The notes under the pieces are model-generated. The model ran no database searches. It saw only the letters and a list, made by a program, of their open reading frames with translations, and was not told the DNA's origin. This document shows, piece by piece, positions 39,440 to 47,978 of a stretch of 64,000 bases of DNA. Each line of letters begins with the position of its first letter. The stretch's first letter is position 1. Position numbers and translations under genes: made by a program. This DNA is from Streptomyces atroolivaceus (GTDB lineage Bacteria > Actinomycetota > Actinomycetes > Streptomycetales > Streptomycetaceae), in assembly GCF_000717025.1 (NCBI RefSeq), contig NZ_JNXG01000002.1, positions 248,001 to 312,000 of the forward strand, written 5' to 3'.

Positions 39440-39720
39440 GCCACGGTCAGCCGGAGAGCTCCAGCGTCTCGGAGCCCCGTCACCGAAGAAGGGGACGCGC
39501 AGGTCACTGATGCCGGCCGGGAAGGCGGAGTCCAGCCCGGCGCGGAAGCGGAGGGCGCGTTCCGCACCCTCGGCGAGGGAACCCCGGGCCGGCTCCGCCG
39601 TGTATCCGGTGCCGTCGGCACGGCCCACCGGCTTCCACCCACCGGCTTCGTACACGGACACCTGGATGTCCCCCGGAGAGTTCTCCGGGACGTGTGTGAC
39701 GGGTGGTCGGAGGCTGTTCC
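39440..39720 (-). pseudogene. Remnant of a secreted beta-sandwich-type protein gene
   Basis: Read leftward, this stretch gives a believable protein segment (SPGDIQVSVYEAGGWKPVGR ... ARGSLAEGAERALRFRAGLD ... SDLRVPFFGDG) similar in style to extracellular sandwich domains of Streptomyces secreted proteins. No start, signal peptide or conserved remainder is found upstream, and the frame runs on into the promoter region downstream. I interpret it as a gene fragment, with low confidence. Confidence 0.35.
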
Positions 39721-39840
39721 CCGTCCGTCCTGCGGGGCCCTCCCGTGGTCCGCGGCCCCGATTTCCGGAAAGGGGCTGTGCTCTCCGTCGGGTTCGAGTT
39801 GAATGGGGGCCTGACGTGCGAAGACGTGCGGGGGTACGGG

Positions 39841-41199
39841 ATGAGTCCTTCCAGCAGCAGCGGGACCACTGTCCCCGGCGGTCCGGGCGGGCCCGAGGGC
39901 GCGGAGCTGCTCGCCGCGCTGCTCGACGGCATGGACGCCGCGCTCTGCGCGTTCGACGCGCGCGGCACCATCACCCACTGGAACCGCGAGGCCGAACGGA
40001 TCCTCGGCTGGACCGCCGCAGAGGCCGTGGGGCGGCGCGGCTTCGCTGGGTGGGCCGTGCGGAGCGCGGACGCGGAGGACGTGCAGGGGCGGCTGCTCGC
40101 CGCCATGGACGCACCGGGCAGGCAGGTCCACGAGTTCGCGCTGCTGCGCAAGGACGGCGGGCGCGTCCTGGTCAGGACCCAGTCGTCGGGGGTGCGCGGT
40201 GAGGACGGGAAGCCCGCGGGGGTGTACTGCGCGTTCAGCGAGGTGCACGCGCAGATCGATCTGGAGCGGTCCATCGCGCTCAGCGAGGCCCTCTTCGAGG
40301 ACGCGTCCTGGGGTGTGGTCGCCGTAGACGTCGATCTGCGCCCGACGGTGGTCAACGCCTACGCGGCCCGGGCGCTGGGCGGCGGGCGCACCACGCTGCT
40401 GGGCCGGCCGCTGGGCGAGCTGATCGTCCAGGGCGTCGAGGATCTCGAGGGCGCGCTGCAGCACGTCCTCGCCGAGGGCGCGCCGCCCGCCCCGGCCGAG
40501 CTGTGGGTGACCCTGCGGACCGCCGACGGCGACCGGCGGCGCTGCTGGCGCAGCGGGTTCCTGAGGCTTTTCTCGCCGCTGGCGCAGGAACCGGTGCCGC
40601 TCGGGGTCGGCTGGCTGTTCCGGGACGTCACCGTGGCGAAGCTCGCGGAGCAGGAGGCCGACCGGGTGCGGTTCCGCGCGAACCAGCTGCACCGTGCCGC
40701 CCGGCAGGCTGCCGAGTGCGAGGACCCCATGGAGGCGGTGACCACGTCGCTGGACTACGCCCTGGCCGGATTCGCCGACCACGTGGTCGTCGACCTGATG
40801 GCGGACCTGGCGGCGGGGGAGCGGCTGGTGCGTGCGGCGGCCACTCCCTCGGACGCGCCGGGTCCGTGCCTGCCGGTCTCCGGTGGCCCGCTCCCCGCAC
40901 GGTACGCGCCGGGGCACCCGGCTCTGCAGGCGGTGGAGCGTACGGATTCCGTCCGTGCCGCCGCGCCGGCGGGTGCGGGCGAGGCGTGGGCGGTGGAGCA
41001 CCGGTGGCCCGGTGACTCGGTGCACGCCCTGTGCGCGGTGCTGCGCAGCCGGGGGCGGACGCTGGGCGTGGTGACGTTCCTGCGGGCGTCGCACCGCAGG
41101 GCGTTCGAACGTCCCGACGTGACGTACGCGGAAAGTGTGGCTGTCAGGGTCGCCTCGGCGGTCGACCTGGCCCGGCTGACGGCCGATCCGGGGGTCTGA
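39841..41199 (+). CDS. PAS-PAS-GAF sensor protein without output domain
   Basis: 452 residues from ATG at 39841. PAS domain 1 at about 20-140 (LLDGMDAALCAFDARGTITHWNREAERILG, VYCAFSEV), a second PAS at about 145-265 (EDASWGVVAVDVDLRPTVVNAYAARALG, GVGWLFRDVT), and a GAF-like domain at about 280-450. Many Streptomyces homologues continue into a PP2C (SpoIIE) phosphatase; this one ends after GAF. No membrane helix. It may work by protein contact. A strong terminator follows. Confidence 0.8.
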   Translation: MSPSSSSGTTVPGGPGGPEGAELLAALLDGMDAALCAFDARGTITHWNREAERILGWTAAEAVGRRGFAGWAVRSADAEDVQGRLLAAMDAPGRQVHEFALLRKDGGRVLVRTQSSGVRGEDGKPAGVYCAFSEVHAQIDLERSIALSEALFEDASWGVVAVDVDLRPTVVNAYAARALGGGRTTLLGRPLGELIVQGVEDLEGALQHVLAEGAPPAPAELWVTLRTADGDRRRCWRSGFLRLFSPLAQEPVPLGVGWLFRDVTVAKLAEQEADRVRFRANQLHRAARQAAECEDPMEAVTTSLDYALAGFADHVVVDLMADLAAGERLVRAAATPSDAPGPCLPVSGGPLPARYAPGHPALQAVERTDSVRAAAPAGAGEAWAVEHRWPGDSVHALCAVLRSRGRTLGVVTFLRASHRRAFERPDVTYAESVAVRVASAVDLARLTADPGV

Positions 41200-41200
41200 G

Positions 41201-41247
41201 CCCGCTCCCGGCCCGTTCGCCGTGCGCGCGTGCGGGCCGGGAGCGGG
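41201..41247. terminator. Terminator between PAS and SIS genes
   Basis: A perfect 15-bp stem (41201-41215 with 41233-41247) with a 17-nt loop begins right after the PAS-gene stop. Between convergent genes, so it may serve both. Confidence 0.85.
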
Positions 41248-41373
41248 GGGCCTCCCTCCGACGCGTCGCACCCGTCGGCGTGACGCCTGCCCGCGCGACG
41301 TCCGCGATCGTCGCCCGGACCGGATCCGCGGGGCCGCCGCGTCACGGGCGCCGGGCGGTGCCCGGGACGCCGC

Positions 41374-42129
41374 TCAGTGCCGGTAGAAGATGCGGTCGCC
41401 GTACTCACGCATCACGCGTCCGTTCCACTCGTGCCCGCCGTCCACGTTGCCCGAGCGCAGCAGCGGCGGTTCGGTCCCCCGGGCGGCGAGCTCCTCCGCC
41501 GCGGCGGCCATCATGGCCTGCATCAACGCGCTGGTGACGACCGTCGACGCGGGCGCGAACGGGGCGTCGACGCCCTCCGTCCTCAGCTCCGCGTCGCCGA
41601 TCGCGATCTTGCTGTCGAGCACGATGTCGCAGTGGTCCCGGAGGAATCCGCCCGAGGCGTGCCGGGACCTGGTGCCCTTCGTGTACGCGACCGAGGTGAC
41701 CCCGACGACCGTCAGACCGAGCGCCCGCGCGTTCTGCGCCATCTCCACGGGCAGGGCGTTGCGCCCGGAGAGGGAGATGATCACGAGGAGGTCGCCTGCG
41801 CGTGCCGGGCTGGAGTCGAGCACGGCACTCGCGAGGCCGTCCACCCGCTCCAGCGCGGAGCCGAGCGTCGCCGGCATGACGTCGACGCCGACGGTGCCGG
41901 GCACCGCGAGCAGGTTCATCAAGGCGAGACCGCCCGCCCGGTAGACGACGTCCTGTGCGGCGAGCGAGGAGTGCCCGGCGCCGAAGGCGAAGAGCCGGCC
42001 GCCCGCGGAGACGGTGTCCGCGATCGCGGCCCCCGCGGCGGCGATCGCTCCGGACTCCTCGTCGCGCACCCGCTCCAGCAGGCCGATCGCTGCGTCGAAG
42101 AACTGACCGGCGAGCTTGCTGTCGCTCAT
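41374..42129 (-). CDS. SIS-domain protein (phosphosugar-binding)
   Basis: 251 residues. SIS fold with LFAFGAGHSSLAAQDVVYRAGG near 46-67 and LLVIISLSGRNALPVEMAQNAR near 115-136. The sequence resembles UPF0309-type SIS proteins, which include N-acetylmuramate-6-phosphate-handling relatives. Divergent from the iron regulator (209-bp spacer). Sugar specificity unknown. ATG at 42129 is chosen; a longer in-frame start lies at 42186. Confidence 0.88.
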   Translation of the reverse strand: MSDSKLAGQFFDAAIGLLERVRDEESGAIAAAGAAIADTVSAGGRLFAFGAGHSSLAAQDVVYRAGGLALMNLLAVPGTVGVDVMPATLGSALERVDGLASAVLDSSPARAGDLLVIISLSGRNALPVEMAQNARALGLTVVGVTSVAYTKGTRSRHASGGFLRDHCDIVLDSKIAIGDAELRTEGVDAPFAPASTVVTSALMQAMMAAAAEELAARGTEPPLLRSGNVDGGHEWNGRVMREYGDRIFYRH

Positions 42130-42338
42130 CGAGGAGGCCTTTCCTGCGGGGGCGGGGACCCGTGCGGTGCCCGTGTCGCGGATCACGTTGCGGTCTGGAC
42201 CAGTGGGCTGTCAATAGCGCTCGGGGCGGGCCGTCGGCACGGACTCCCGACGGCGGGGCACGGTTGCCGGTGGTATGCGTCAGAATTGGTGGAGGGCCAT
42301 CGCACGACGATTTCATGTCACAGCATCGAGGGGCACGT

Positions 42339-43031
42339 ATGTCCGGACTGATCGACACAACGGAGATGTATCTCCGCACCATCCTCGAGCTCGAAGAGGA
42401 AGGCGTGGTCCCCATGCGCGCCCGGATCGCCGAACGGCTGGACCAGAGTGGTCCGACGGTCAGCCAGACGGTGGCGCGCATGGAGCGGGACGGGCTGGTC
42501 CAGGTCGCGGGCGACCGCCACCTGGAGCTGACCGAGGAGGGGCGCCGCCTGGCGACACGGGTGATGCGCAAGCACCGGCTCGCCGAGTGTCTGCTCGTCG
42601 ACGTCATCGGCCTGGAGTGGGAGCAGGTCCACGCCGAGGCCTGTCGCTGGGAACACGTGATGAGCGAGGCCGTGGAGCGCCGGGTGCTGGAGCTGCTGCG
42701 GCACCCGACGGAGTCTCCGTACGGCAATCCGATCCCGGGCCTGGAGGAGCTGGGCGAGAAGTCCGAGGCGGACCCGTTCCTGGACGAGGGCATGGTGAGC
42801 CTGGCCGAGCTCGACCCGGGTGCGGAGGGCAAGACCGTGGTGGTGCGCCGGATCGGAGAGCCCATCCAGACCGACGCCCAGCTGATGTACACGTTGCGGC
42901 GGGCCGGCGTGCAGCCCGGTTCCGTCGTCAGTGTGACGGAGTCGGCCGGCGGGGTGCTGGTCGGTTCCAGCGGGGAGGCGGCCGAACTGGACGCCGATGT
43001 GGCCTCGCACGTGTTCGTCGCGAAGCGCTGA
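42339..43031 (+). CDS. dmdR1: DtxR/IdeR-family iron-dependent repressor
   Basis: 230 residues, the length of DmdR1/DtxR. HTH domain begins LIDTTEMYLRTILELEEEG with RIAERLDQSGPTVSQTVARMERDGL; the metal-site residues occur in LLVDVIGLEWEQVHAEACRWEHVMSE (E, C, H). A C-terminal SH3-like domain runs from about 150 to 230. With Fe2+ it represses siderophore and iron-uptake genes. GAGGGG lies six bases before the ATG. Its antisense strand is open for a long way; see findings. I do not see an iron box in the immediate spacer. Confidence 0.93.
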   Translation: MSGLIDTTEMYLRTILELEEEGVVPMRARIAERLDQSGPTVSQTVARMERDGLVQVAGDRHLELTEEGRRLATRVMRKHRLAECLLVDVIGLEWEQVHAEACRWEHVMSEAVERRVLELLRHPTESPYGNPIPGLEELGEKSEADPFLDEGMVSLAELDPGAEGKTVVVRRIGEPIQTDAQLMYTLRRAGVQPGSVVSVTESAGGVLVGSSGEAAELDADVASHVFVAKR

Positions 43032-43494
43032 GCAGCGCGTTCTTGTGCACCGGTGCCTGGCCGCAAGTGCAGGCGCCGGTGCGGATGCACGTGCAGATGT
43101 GAACCGGTAAAGCCCGCTTTTTGTTTTCCGCCCGGAATCGCAGCGCCCGGGCGAAACGCGTGCCAGGCTGTGGCCAGGCATATGACCTGAGGGGCGCCGG
43201 CAGAGCCTGCCGGGCGGTCGGGAGGGAGCAGGGATTGCGCCCGTCGCACTGGCACGAGCAGCGTGAGGCCGCTGCTGGGCTGTCCCGCGCCTTCACGCCT
43301 TCCGGCGCCTCCGTGAACCGCCGGGGTGTTCGAATCGCGGCACCAGGTCCGCGCGCGGCCCGGGTGGTCCGTGGGGCGGCCCCGTCCGGTCGGGGAGCGG
43401 CCCGGGTGGGTGTGTCCACCGCCCCGCCGTCGGCCGGCCGGACGACGTCCGCGGTCCGCCGTGAGCGCGGACCCATGTGTTCCGTAACAGGGGA

Positions 43495-43524
43495 CGGCCC
43501 CGGCGCCCGAAGGCGCCGGGGCCG
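43495..43524. terminator. Strong orphan hairpin with CGAA loop
   Basis: A perfect 13-bp stem (43495-43507 with 43512-43524) with a CGAA tetraloop. It lies 464 bp after dmdR1 and 240 bp before the hydrolase, with no gene next to it. It could end an unseen short transcript or insulate the downstream promoter. Confidence 0.7.
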
Positions 43525-43690
43525 GTCCTCCCCTGCGCTGACCCGGAGCCCCGAGCTCTCGAGGTCAGTCCCCGCGGACCCCTGTCCCCGAGTGGTCCGC
43601 TTCCCGGAGAAGGTCTCCCCTGAGAGGCCGTCATCAATCCTGAACCGCTGTCACTCAAACGTGGGATGTTGCGAGGCGGAAGCGCGTTTT

Positions 43691-43704
43691 CGAATACAAG
43701 TTCG
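43691..43704. promoter_or_regulatory. LexA (SOS) box-like palindrome
   Basis: CGAATACAAGTTCG, flanked by T and A, differs in one position from the Gram-positive/actinobacterial LexA consensus CGAAC-N4-GTTCG. It lies 60 bp upstream of the chosen start of the alpha/beta hydrolase, next to a possible -10 (GATAGT). Confidence 0.55.
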
Positions 43705-43763
43705 ATAGTCTGGGCTCGCACGAACACACGGTGATCGAGGACCAGAAGGGGGTGCCAGAACCT

Positions 43764-44657
43764 ATGGTGCGGCGCATCGATGTGACCGGGTCGGAGGGCG
43801 TACGCCTCGCGGCCTGGGAGTTCGCGGATCCGCCCAAAGGGCGTGCGGAGGCCGGGCAGGCCCCTGGGATTTTACTGCTCCACGGGCTGATGGGCCGGGC
43901 CGCGCACTGGGCCTCCACCGCCCGCTGGCTCTCCGAGCGCCACCGCCCGGTCGGCCTCGACCAGCGTGGCCACGGGCGCAGCGAGAAACCGGCCGAGGGC
44001 CCCTACACCCGCGACGCCTACGTCGCGGACGCCGAGGCCGCGATCGAACAGCTCGACCTCGGCCCCGTCACCCTCATCGGACACTCGATGGGCGCGCTCA
44101 CCGCATGGCAGCTGGCCGCGAAGCGCCCCGATCTGGTCAAGGCGCTGATCATCTGCGACATGCGGGCCTCCGCTCTGGGGGCGGCTTCGCAGCGCGAGTG
44201 GGAGGACTGGTTCAGGACCTGGCCGCTCCCTTTCGCGACGCTCGCGGAGGTGCGGAAGTGGTTCGGTGAGGACGACCCCTGGGTCGAGCGGCCCAATCCC
44301 TCCCGCGGGGAGTTCTTCGCGGAGGTGATGGCCGAGAGCTCCGACGGATGGCGGCCCGTCTTCTCCCAGGAGCAGATGCTGACCTCCCGGGCCACCTGGG
44401 TCTACGACGCCCACTGGGAAGAGCTGGCGCAGGTGCGCTGCCCCACCCTGGTCCTGCGCGGCATCGACGGAGAGCTGGGCAGGGCCGAGGCCCAGGAGAT
44501 GGTCCGCGTCCTGCCGCGCGGGCAGTACGCAGAGGTCGAGGACGCCGGCCACCTCGTCCACTACGACCGTCCGGAGGGGTGGCGCAGGGCGGTGGAGCCC
44601 TTCCTGGAGCAACTCGCCGAGGACTTCCGGGGCGACAGGGAGCCCGTCAGCCCCTGA
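43764..44657 (+). CDS. Alpha/beta-hydrolase
   Basis: 297 residues. Cap-less alpha/beta-hydrolase signatures: LLLHGLMGRAAHW (oxyanion region), DQRGHGRSEKP, nucleophile elbow LIGHSMGALTAW with serine near 107, acid in LVLRGIDGELG, and histidine in VEDAGHLVHYDRPEGW. Substrate unknown. ATG at 43764 (MVRRIDVTG) is chosen, with AAGGGGG about 11 bases upstream; GTG at 43731 is in frame. Stand-alone, behind a LexA-like box. Its last codons belong to a 31-bp tandem repeat. Confidence 0.87.
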   Translation: MVRRIDVTGSEGVRLAAWEFADPPKGRAEAGQAPGILLLHGLMGRAAHWASTARWLSERHRPVGLDQRGHGRSEKPAEGPYTRDAYVADAEAAIEQLDLGPVTLIGHSMGALTAWQLAAKRPDLVKALIICDMRASALGAASQREWEDWFRTWPLPFATLAEVRKWFGEDDPWVERPNPSRGEFFAEVMAESSDGWRPVFSQEQMLTSRATWVYDAHWEELAQVRCPTLVLRGIDGELGRAEAQEMVRVLPRGQYAEVEDAGHLVHYDRPEGWRRAVEPFLEQLAEDFRGDREPVSP

Positions 44658-44769
44658 TACCGGACACCCCGTCCCCGTCAGCACCTGATACCGCACGCCC
44701 CGTCCCCGTCGGCCCTGGAGCCCGCACGCTCCGTACCCTCAGCCCTGGAGCCCGCACGCCGCGCAGGCC
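44646..44769. repeat. 31-bp tandem repeat, four imperfect units
   Basis: Units at 44646, 44677, 44708 and 44739 share the frame GTCAGC-x-CCTG-x8-GCACGC-x-CCGT-x-CCC. The first two are about 90% alike, the last two likewise, and the pairs are more diverged. The hydrolase stop codon lies in unit 1, and unit 2 repeats the same TGA. The array fills the gap before the convergent ABC permease gene. Confidence 0.75.
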
Positions 44770-44797
44770 CCACAGGCGGCCCCCTCCTGATCCGGCC

Positions 44798-46441
44798 TCA
44801 GCCCTTGCTGACCGCGGCCAGGATCTCCGGGAGCCGGTCCGCGGTGAGCGGCGCCGCCAGCCGTACGCCCAGCCACGCGAGGAACGTCCCGTACGCCGCT
44901 CCCGCCGGCAACAGCAGCCACAGCTGGTCCTGGTGGCCCGCCATGTGCAGCCAGACGGTCAGCCCGATCACGGGGCCGCTCAGCACCGCGGCCGCCACCA
45001 TGCCGCCGAGGAGGGAGATCCAGGCGAGCCCGGCCTGCCCTGGCACGACGTTCTTGAACGCCCCGTCCTGCGGAATCGAGTACGGGAACATCGCAGAGGC
45101 CAGGGCGCCCGTCGCCAGCATCGCGCCGAGCAGGGCGAAGGACAGCCCCATGACGCCCGGCAGGGCCGCCCAGTCCCCGAGCACCGCCGCGGTCACCACC
45201 GTCACCAGGACCGTGTAGGGCAGGGTGATCAGCAGCAACGCCAGCGCCCGCGCACGCAGTTCGACATAGGCGTCCCGGGCCGACGAGACCGACAGCGCCA
45301 CCATCCAGAAGGCGGAGGTGTCCTGTCCGAACTGGTTGTACATCTGCATGCCGAGCATTCCGGCCGCGAAGCACGCGAAGTAGATGGACCCGGACCCCTG
45401 CGCTGCGTTGAGCACCGGCACGATCAGGCCGATCGCCAGCGCGGTCACCCAGGACGCCTTGGTCTTCGGATCCCGCACGACATACCGCAGACTCCGCTCC
45501 ATCACCGTGCCCGTCCTCCCCTCCGGGAGCAGTGAGAAGAGCCCGGAGCGGTCCCCTCCCGACCGGTCGGCCGACCGGTCGGCGGCGGCGATCGTGGAGC
45601 CGTCCGGAGACGTCATCAGCTTCACCAGGCTCCGCTGCCACAGCCACATCAGTGCGCCCAGCGCGAGCGCCGAGATCACGAGCTGCCCGAGCGCGGTCCC
45701 GTAGGAACCCTCGGAGGCGGACCCCACCGCCCCGAGAGCGGAGGCGGGCGGCAGCCAGCGCACCACGTCCGCGACCGGTTCGAGCGACGACAGCCCGCCG
45801 GCCCGGCCGAGGTGCTGGGCGCCGAAGCTGACGAACTGGACGCCCACCGCGATCACCAGCCCGCTGAGCACCGCGAGGTCGCGGCCCTTGCGCGAGGTCA
45901 GCAGCCGGATGTTGGCGGTGACCACGGACCGTGCCAGCGCCACGCAGACCAGCAGGGTCAGCGGCACCGCGATCACACCGACCGCCACCGCGGCCGCACC
46001 GTGCGCCACCGCGATCACCGATCCCAGGGCCAGTGCGAGCGTGAAGAGCGGCCCGATGCCGATCAGCGACGCCGCCAGCAGCGCCCCCATGAGCGGGCGG
46101 GGCCGCAGCGGCAGCATCACCAGCCGGCTCGGGTCCAGGGTCTCGTCGCCGCTCGGGAAGTACAGCGGCATGACCGCCCAGCCGAGCGCCACCACCGCGG
46201 TCAGCAGCACGGCCACGGTGCCCGCCTGCCCGTGACCGCGGAGCGCGACCAGGCCGATCACCTGGCCGGCCGCGAACAGCAGGGTGAGGACCAGGGAGGC
46301 GACATAGGCGGCCCGCCGCCCGGACGACTGGCGCAGGCCGTTGCGGAGCAGCGTCAGCTTGAGCCGTACGAAGACGGGGACGAGGCCCTGACGGGGCACG
46401 GCCGGGACCGCGGAACCCGCCGGGGCGTCCAGCACCGTCAT
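44798..46441 (-). CDS. ABC exporter permease (large, ABC-2 like)
   Basis: 547 residues with about a dozen hydrophobic segments, beginning at about residue 36 (AAYVASLVLTLLFAAGQVIGLVAL) and ending with LWLLLPAGAAYGTFLAWLGVRL. A long hydrophilic loop occurs in the middle (DGSTIAAADRSADRSGGDRS region). ATG overlaps the ATPase stop (ATGA), and the two form an ABC-2-like exporter. Substrate unknown. Confidence 0.88.
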   Translation of the reverse strand: MTVLDAPAGSAVPAVPRQGLVPVFVRLKLTLLRNGLRQSSGRRAAYVASLVLTLLFAAGQVIGLVALRGHGQAGTVAVLLTAVVALGWAVMPLYFPSGDETLDPSRLVMLPLRPRPLMGALLAASLIGIGPLFTLALALGSVIAVAHGAAAVAVGVIAVPLTLLVCVALARSVVTANIRLLTSRKGRDLAVLSGLVIAVGVQFVSFGAQHLGRAGGLSSLEPVADVVRWLPPASALGAVGSASEGSYGTALGQLVISALALGALMWLWQRSLVKLMTSPDGSTIAAADRSADRSGGDRSGLFSLLPEGRTGTVMERSLRYVVRDPKTKASWVTALAIGLIVPVLNAAQGSGSIYFACFAAGMLGMQMYNQFGQDTSAFWMVALSVSSARDAYVELRARALALLLITLPYTVLVTVVTAAVLGDWAALPGVMGLSFALLGAMLATGALASAMFPYSIPQDGAFKNVVPGQAGLAWISLLGGMVAAAVLSGPVIGLTVWLHMAGHQDQLWLLLPAGAAYGTFLAWLGVRLAAPLTADRLPEILAAVSKG

Positions 46442-47262
46442 CGGGCACCGCCCAGCCAGTCCAGGGAGTCCCCGGTGTCCCGGACACCCGCGCCGACCAG
46501 CTCGAGGAAGGCGTCCTGCAGGGAGGCCGCCTCGCCGCGTACCTCCGTCAGCGTGCCCCGCGCCCGGATCCGTCCCGCGGCCATGACGGCCACCCAGTCG
46601 CAGAGCGACTCGACGAGCTCCATCACATGGCTGGAGAAGACCACGGTCGCGCCGGAGCGGGTGTAACGCTCCAGCACCCCGCGGATGGTCTGTGCCGACA
46701 CCGGGTCGACGCCCTCGAACGGCTCGTCGAGGAAGAGGACTTCGGGGTTGTGCAGCAGCGCGGACGCCAGCCCGATCTTCTTGCGCATCCCGGTCGAGTA
46801 GTCCACGACCAGCTTGTGCTGTGCCCCCGCGAGGTCGAGGACGTCGAGCAGCTGGGTGGCCCGCTTGTCCACCTCGGCGCCGGGCAGCCCGCGCAACCGG
46901 CCGTTGTACGCCAGGAGTTCGCGCCCCGAGAGCCGCTCGAAGAGCCGCAGCCCCTCCGGGAGCACCCCGATGCGGGACTTCACCTCGACCGGGTCCCGCC
47001 ACACGTCGTGGCCGGCGACCTCAATCCGGCCCATGTCAGGCCTGAGGAGCCCGGTCACCATCGAGAGCGTGGTGGTCTTCCCCGCGCCGTTGGGGCCCAC
47101 CAGGCCGATGAACTTGCCGGCGGGGAGCTCCAGATCGATCCCGGCGACCGCGACCTGCTCGCCGAACCGCTTCCACAGCCCCTCCACCCGCACGGCGGGA
47201 GGTGGCGTCGGAGCCACACCCGCTGTCTCCGTCCCGCCCGCACTGTCCGCCTGGTCCGGCAT
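46438..47262 (-). CDS. ABC transporter ATP-binding protein
   Basis: 274 residues. Walker [16 protein letters not shown] at about 60-74, signature YSTGMRKKIGLASAL, Walker B EVLFLDEPFEGVDP, and the H-loop FSSHVMELVE. The signature STGMRKK variant is common in this exporter subfamily. Start ATG at 47262 with AAAGG seven bases upstream. Partner of the permease that follows. Confidence 0.92.
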   Translation of the reverse strand: MPDQADSAGGTETAGVAPTPPPAVRVEGLWKRFGEQVAVAGIDLELPAGKFIGLVGPNGAGKTTTLSMVTGLLRPDMGRIEVAGHDVWRDPVEVKSRIGVLPEGLRLFERLSGRELLAYNGRLRGLPGAEVDKRATQLLDVLDLAGAQHKLVVDYSTGMRKKIGLASALLHNPEVLFLDEPFEGVDPVSAQTIRGVLERYTRSGATVVFSSHVMELVESLCDWVAVMAAGRIRARGTLTEVRGEAASLQDAFLELVGAGVRDTGDSLDWLGGAR

Positions 47263-47280
47263 GGCACTGCCTTTCGATAT

Positions 47281-47294
47281 CCCCACGTGTGGGG
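47281..47294. promoter_or_regulatory. Inverted repeat CCCCAC-GT-GTGGGG
   Basis: Six-bp arms with a 2-nt centre between the prim-pol stop (47301) and the ABC ATPase start (47262). Could be a short hairpin or an operator for the ABC genes. No further support. Confidence 0.4.
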
Positions 47295-47300
47295 AACACC

Positions 47301-47978
47301 CTACGAAAGACGTGCGCGGGCGTCGGCGGCCTCACGCGCGCAGGCGTAGGCGAGCGGGCTGATCAGCTCGTCCGCCTCGGGCAGCCACAGGTTGGCCCGG
47401 GAGGGACGGCGGGCCCACTGCACGGCGCCGCGCCCGGCCAGCCGGGTGGGCGGCCCGGCCACGTAGTCACCCTCGCCACGTCCCACGAGACCGACCGACC
47501 GCGCGTCCCAGCCCAGTCGCCGTACGAGCTCGGGCGCCTTGGCCGCGGCGCCCGGCAGGGCGAAGAACAGCATCCGGCGGTCCGGGGTACGGGTCACCGG
47601 GCCGAGCGTGAGCCCCATCCGCTCCATCCGGGCCAGGGCCAGGAAACCGGCGGACTCCGGTACGTCCAGGGCGTCGAAGGTCCGGCCGGCGGGCATGAGG
47701 ACAGACGACCCGGGCTGCTTCGACCACATCCGGCGGGCCGCCGCGGCGCTGCCCGTCGCCTGGCCCGCCCAGTCCGGCCGGGTCGGATGGGCTCCCGGGG
47801 CGGCGCAGCCGGCGTCACCGCACGAGCAGCGCTCCGCCCCTCCGACGGCCTCCAGCCAGGTACCCGGGAACACGTCCCAGTGCCGCTCCTGGGCGTACCA
47901 GGCGGCGGCCTCGAGCAGCTGCTCACCTCGCTGTCGGGGGACTGGTGCGGGTTCCGTCACTCCGATGGGCTCTTCCAC
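47301..47978 (-). CDS. Stand-alone primase/polymerase (prim-pol) N-terminal domain protein
   Basis: 225 residues. The archaeo-eukaryotic primase-like prim-pol domain: QLLEAAAWYAQERHWDVFPGTW, CSCGDAGCAAPGAHPTRPDW (the Cys/His motif usual in bifunctional prim-pols), then AGRTFDALDVPESAGFLALARM with the catalytic-type D-x-D-like FDALD. No helicase follows, unlike phage prim-pols. Such solitary domains are frequent in Streptomyces. Start uncertain: GTG at 47978 or GTG at 48002. Confidence 0.78.
   Translation of the reverse strand: MEEPIGVTEPAPVPRQRGEQLLEAAAWYAQERHWDVFPGTWLEAVGGAERCSCGDAGCAAPGAHPTRPDWAGQATGSAAAARRMWSKQPGSSVLMPAGRTFDALDVPESAGFLALARMERMGLTLGPVTRTPDRRMLFFALPGAAAKAPELVRRLGWDARSVGLVGRGEGDYVAGPPTRLAGRGAVQWARRPSRANLWLPEADELISPLAYACAREAADARARLS

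Larger units (their letters stand above)
39107..39840. other. Gene-poor scar region between pdxH side and PAS gene
   Basis: 734 bp without an intact gene. It holds, from left to right, a probable deletion junction, the attenuator hairpins, leader peptide and promoter (all leftward), a gene fragment (leftward), and then the upstream region of the PAS-domain gene. It looks like a site of past gene loss. Confidence 0.5.
43032..43763. other. 732-bp region without recognised gene
   Basis: Contents: a weak AAAGC-CC-GCTTT hairpin followed by a T-rich tail (about 43109-43127), perhaps the dmdR1 terminator; a very strong orphan hairpin at 43495-43524; and a LexA-like box at 43691-43704 before the hydrolase gene. 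Open frames here have irregular codon use and I do not support them. Confidence 0.5.

Noticed and set aside
43121..43708. 195-codon plus-strand frame in the gap after dmdR1
   Set aside because: Basic low-complexity translation running through the strong hairpin and the LexA-like box.
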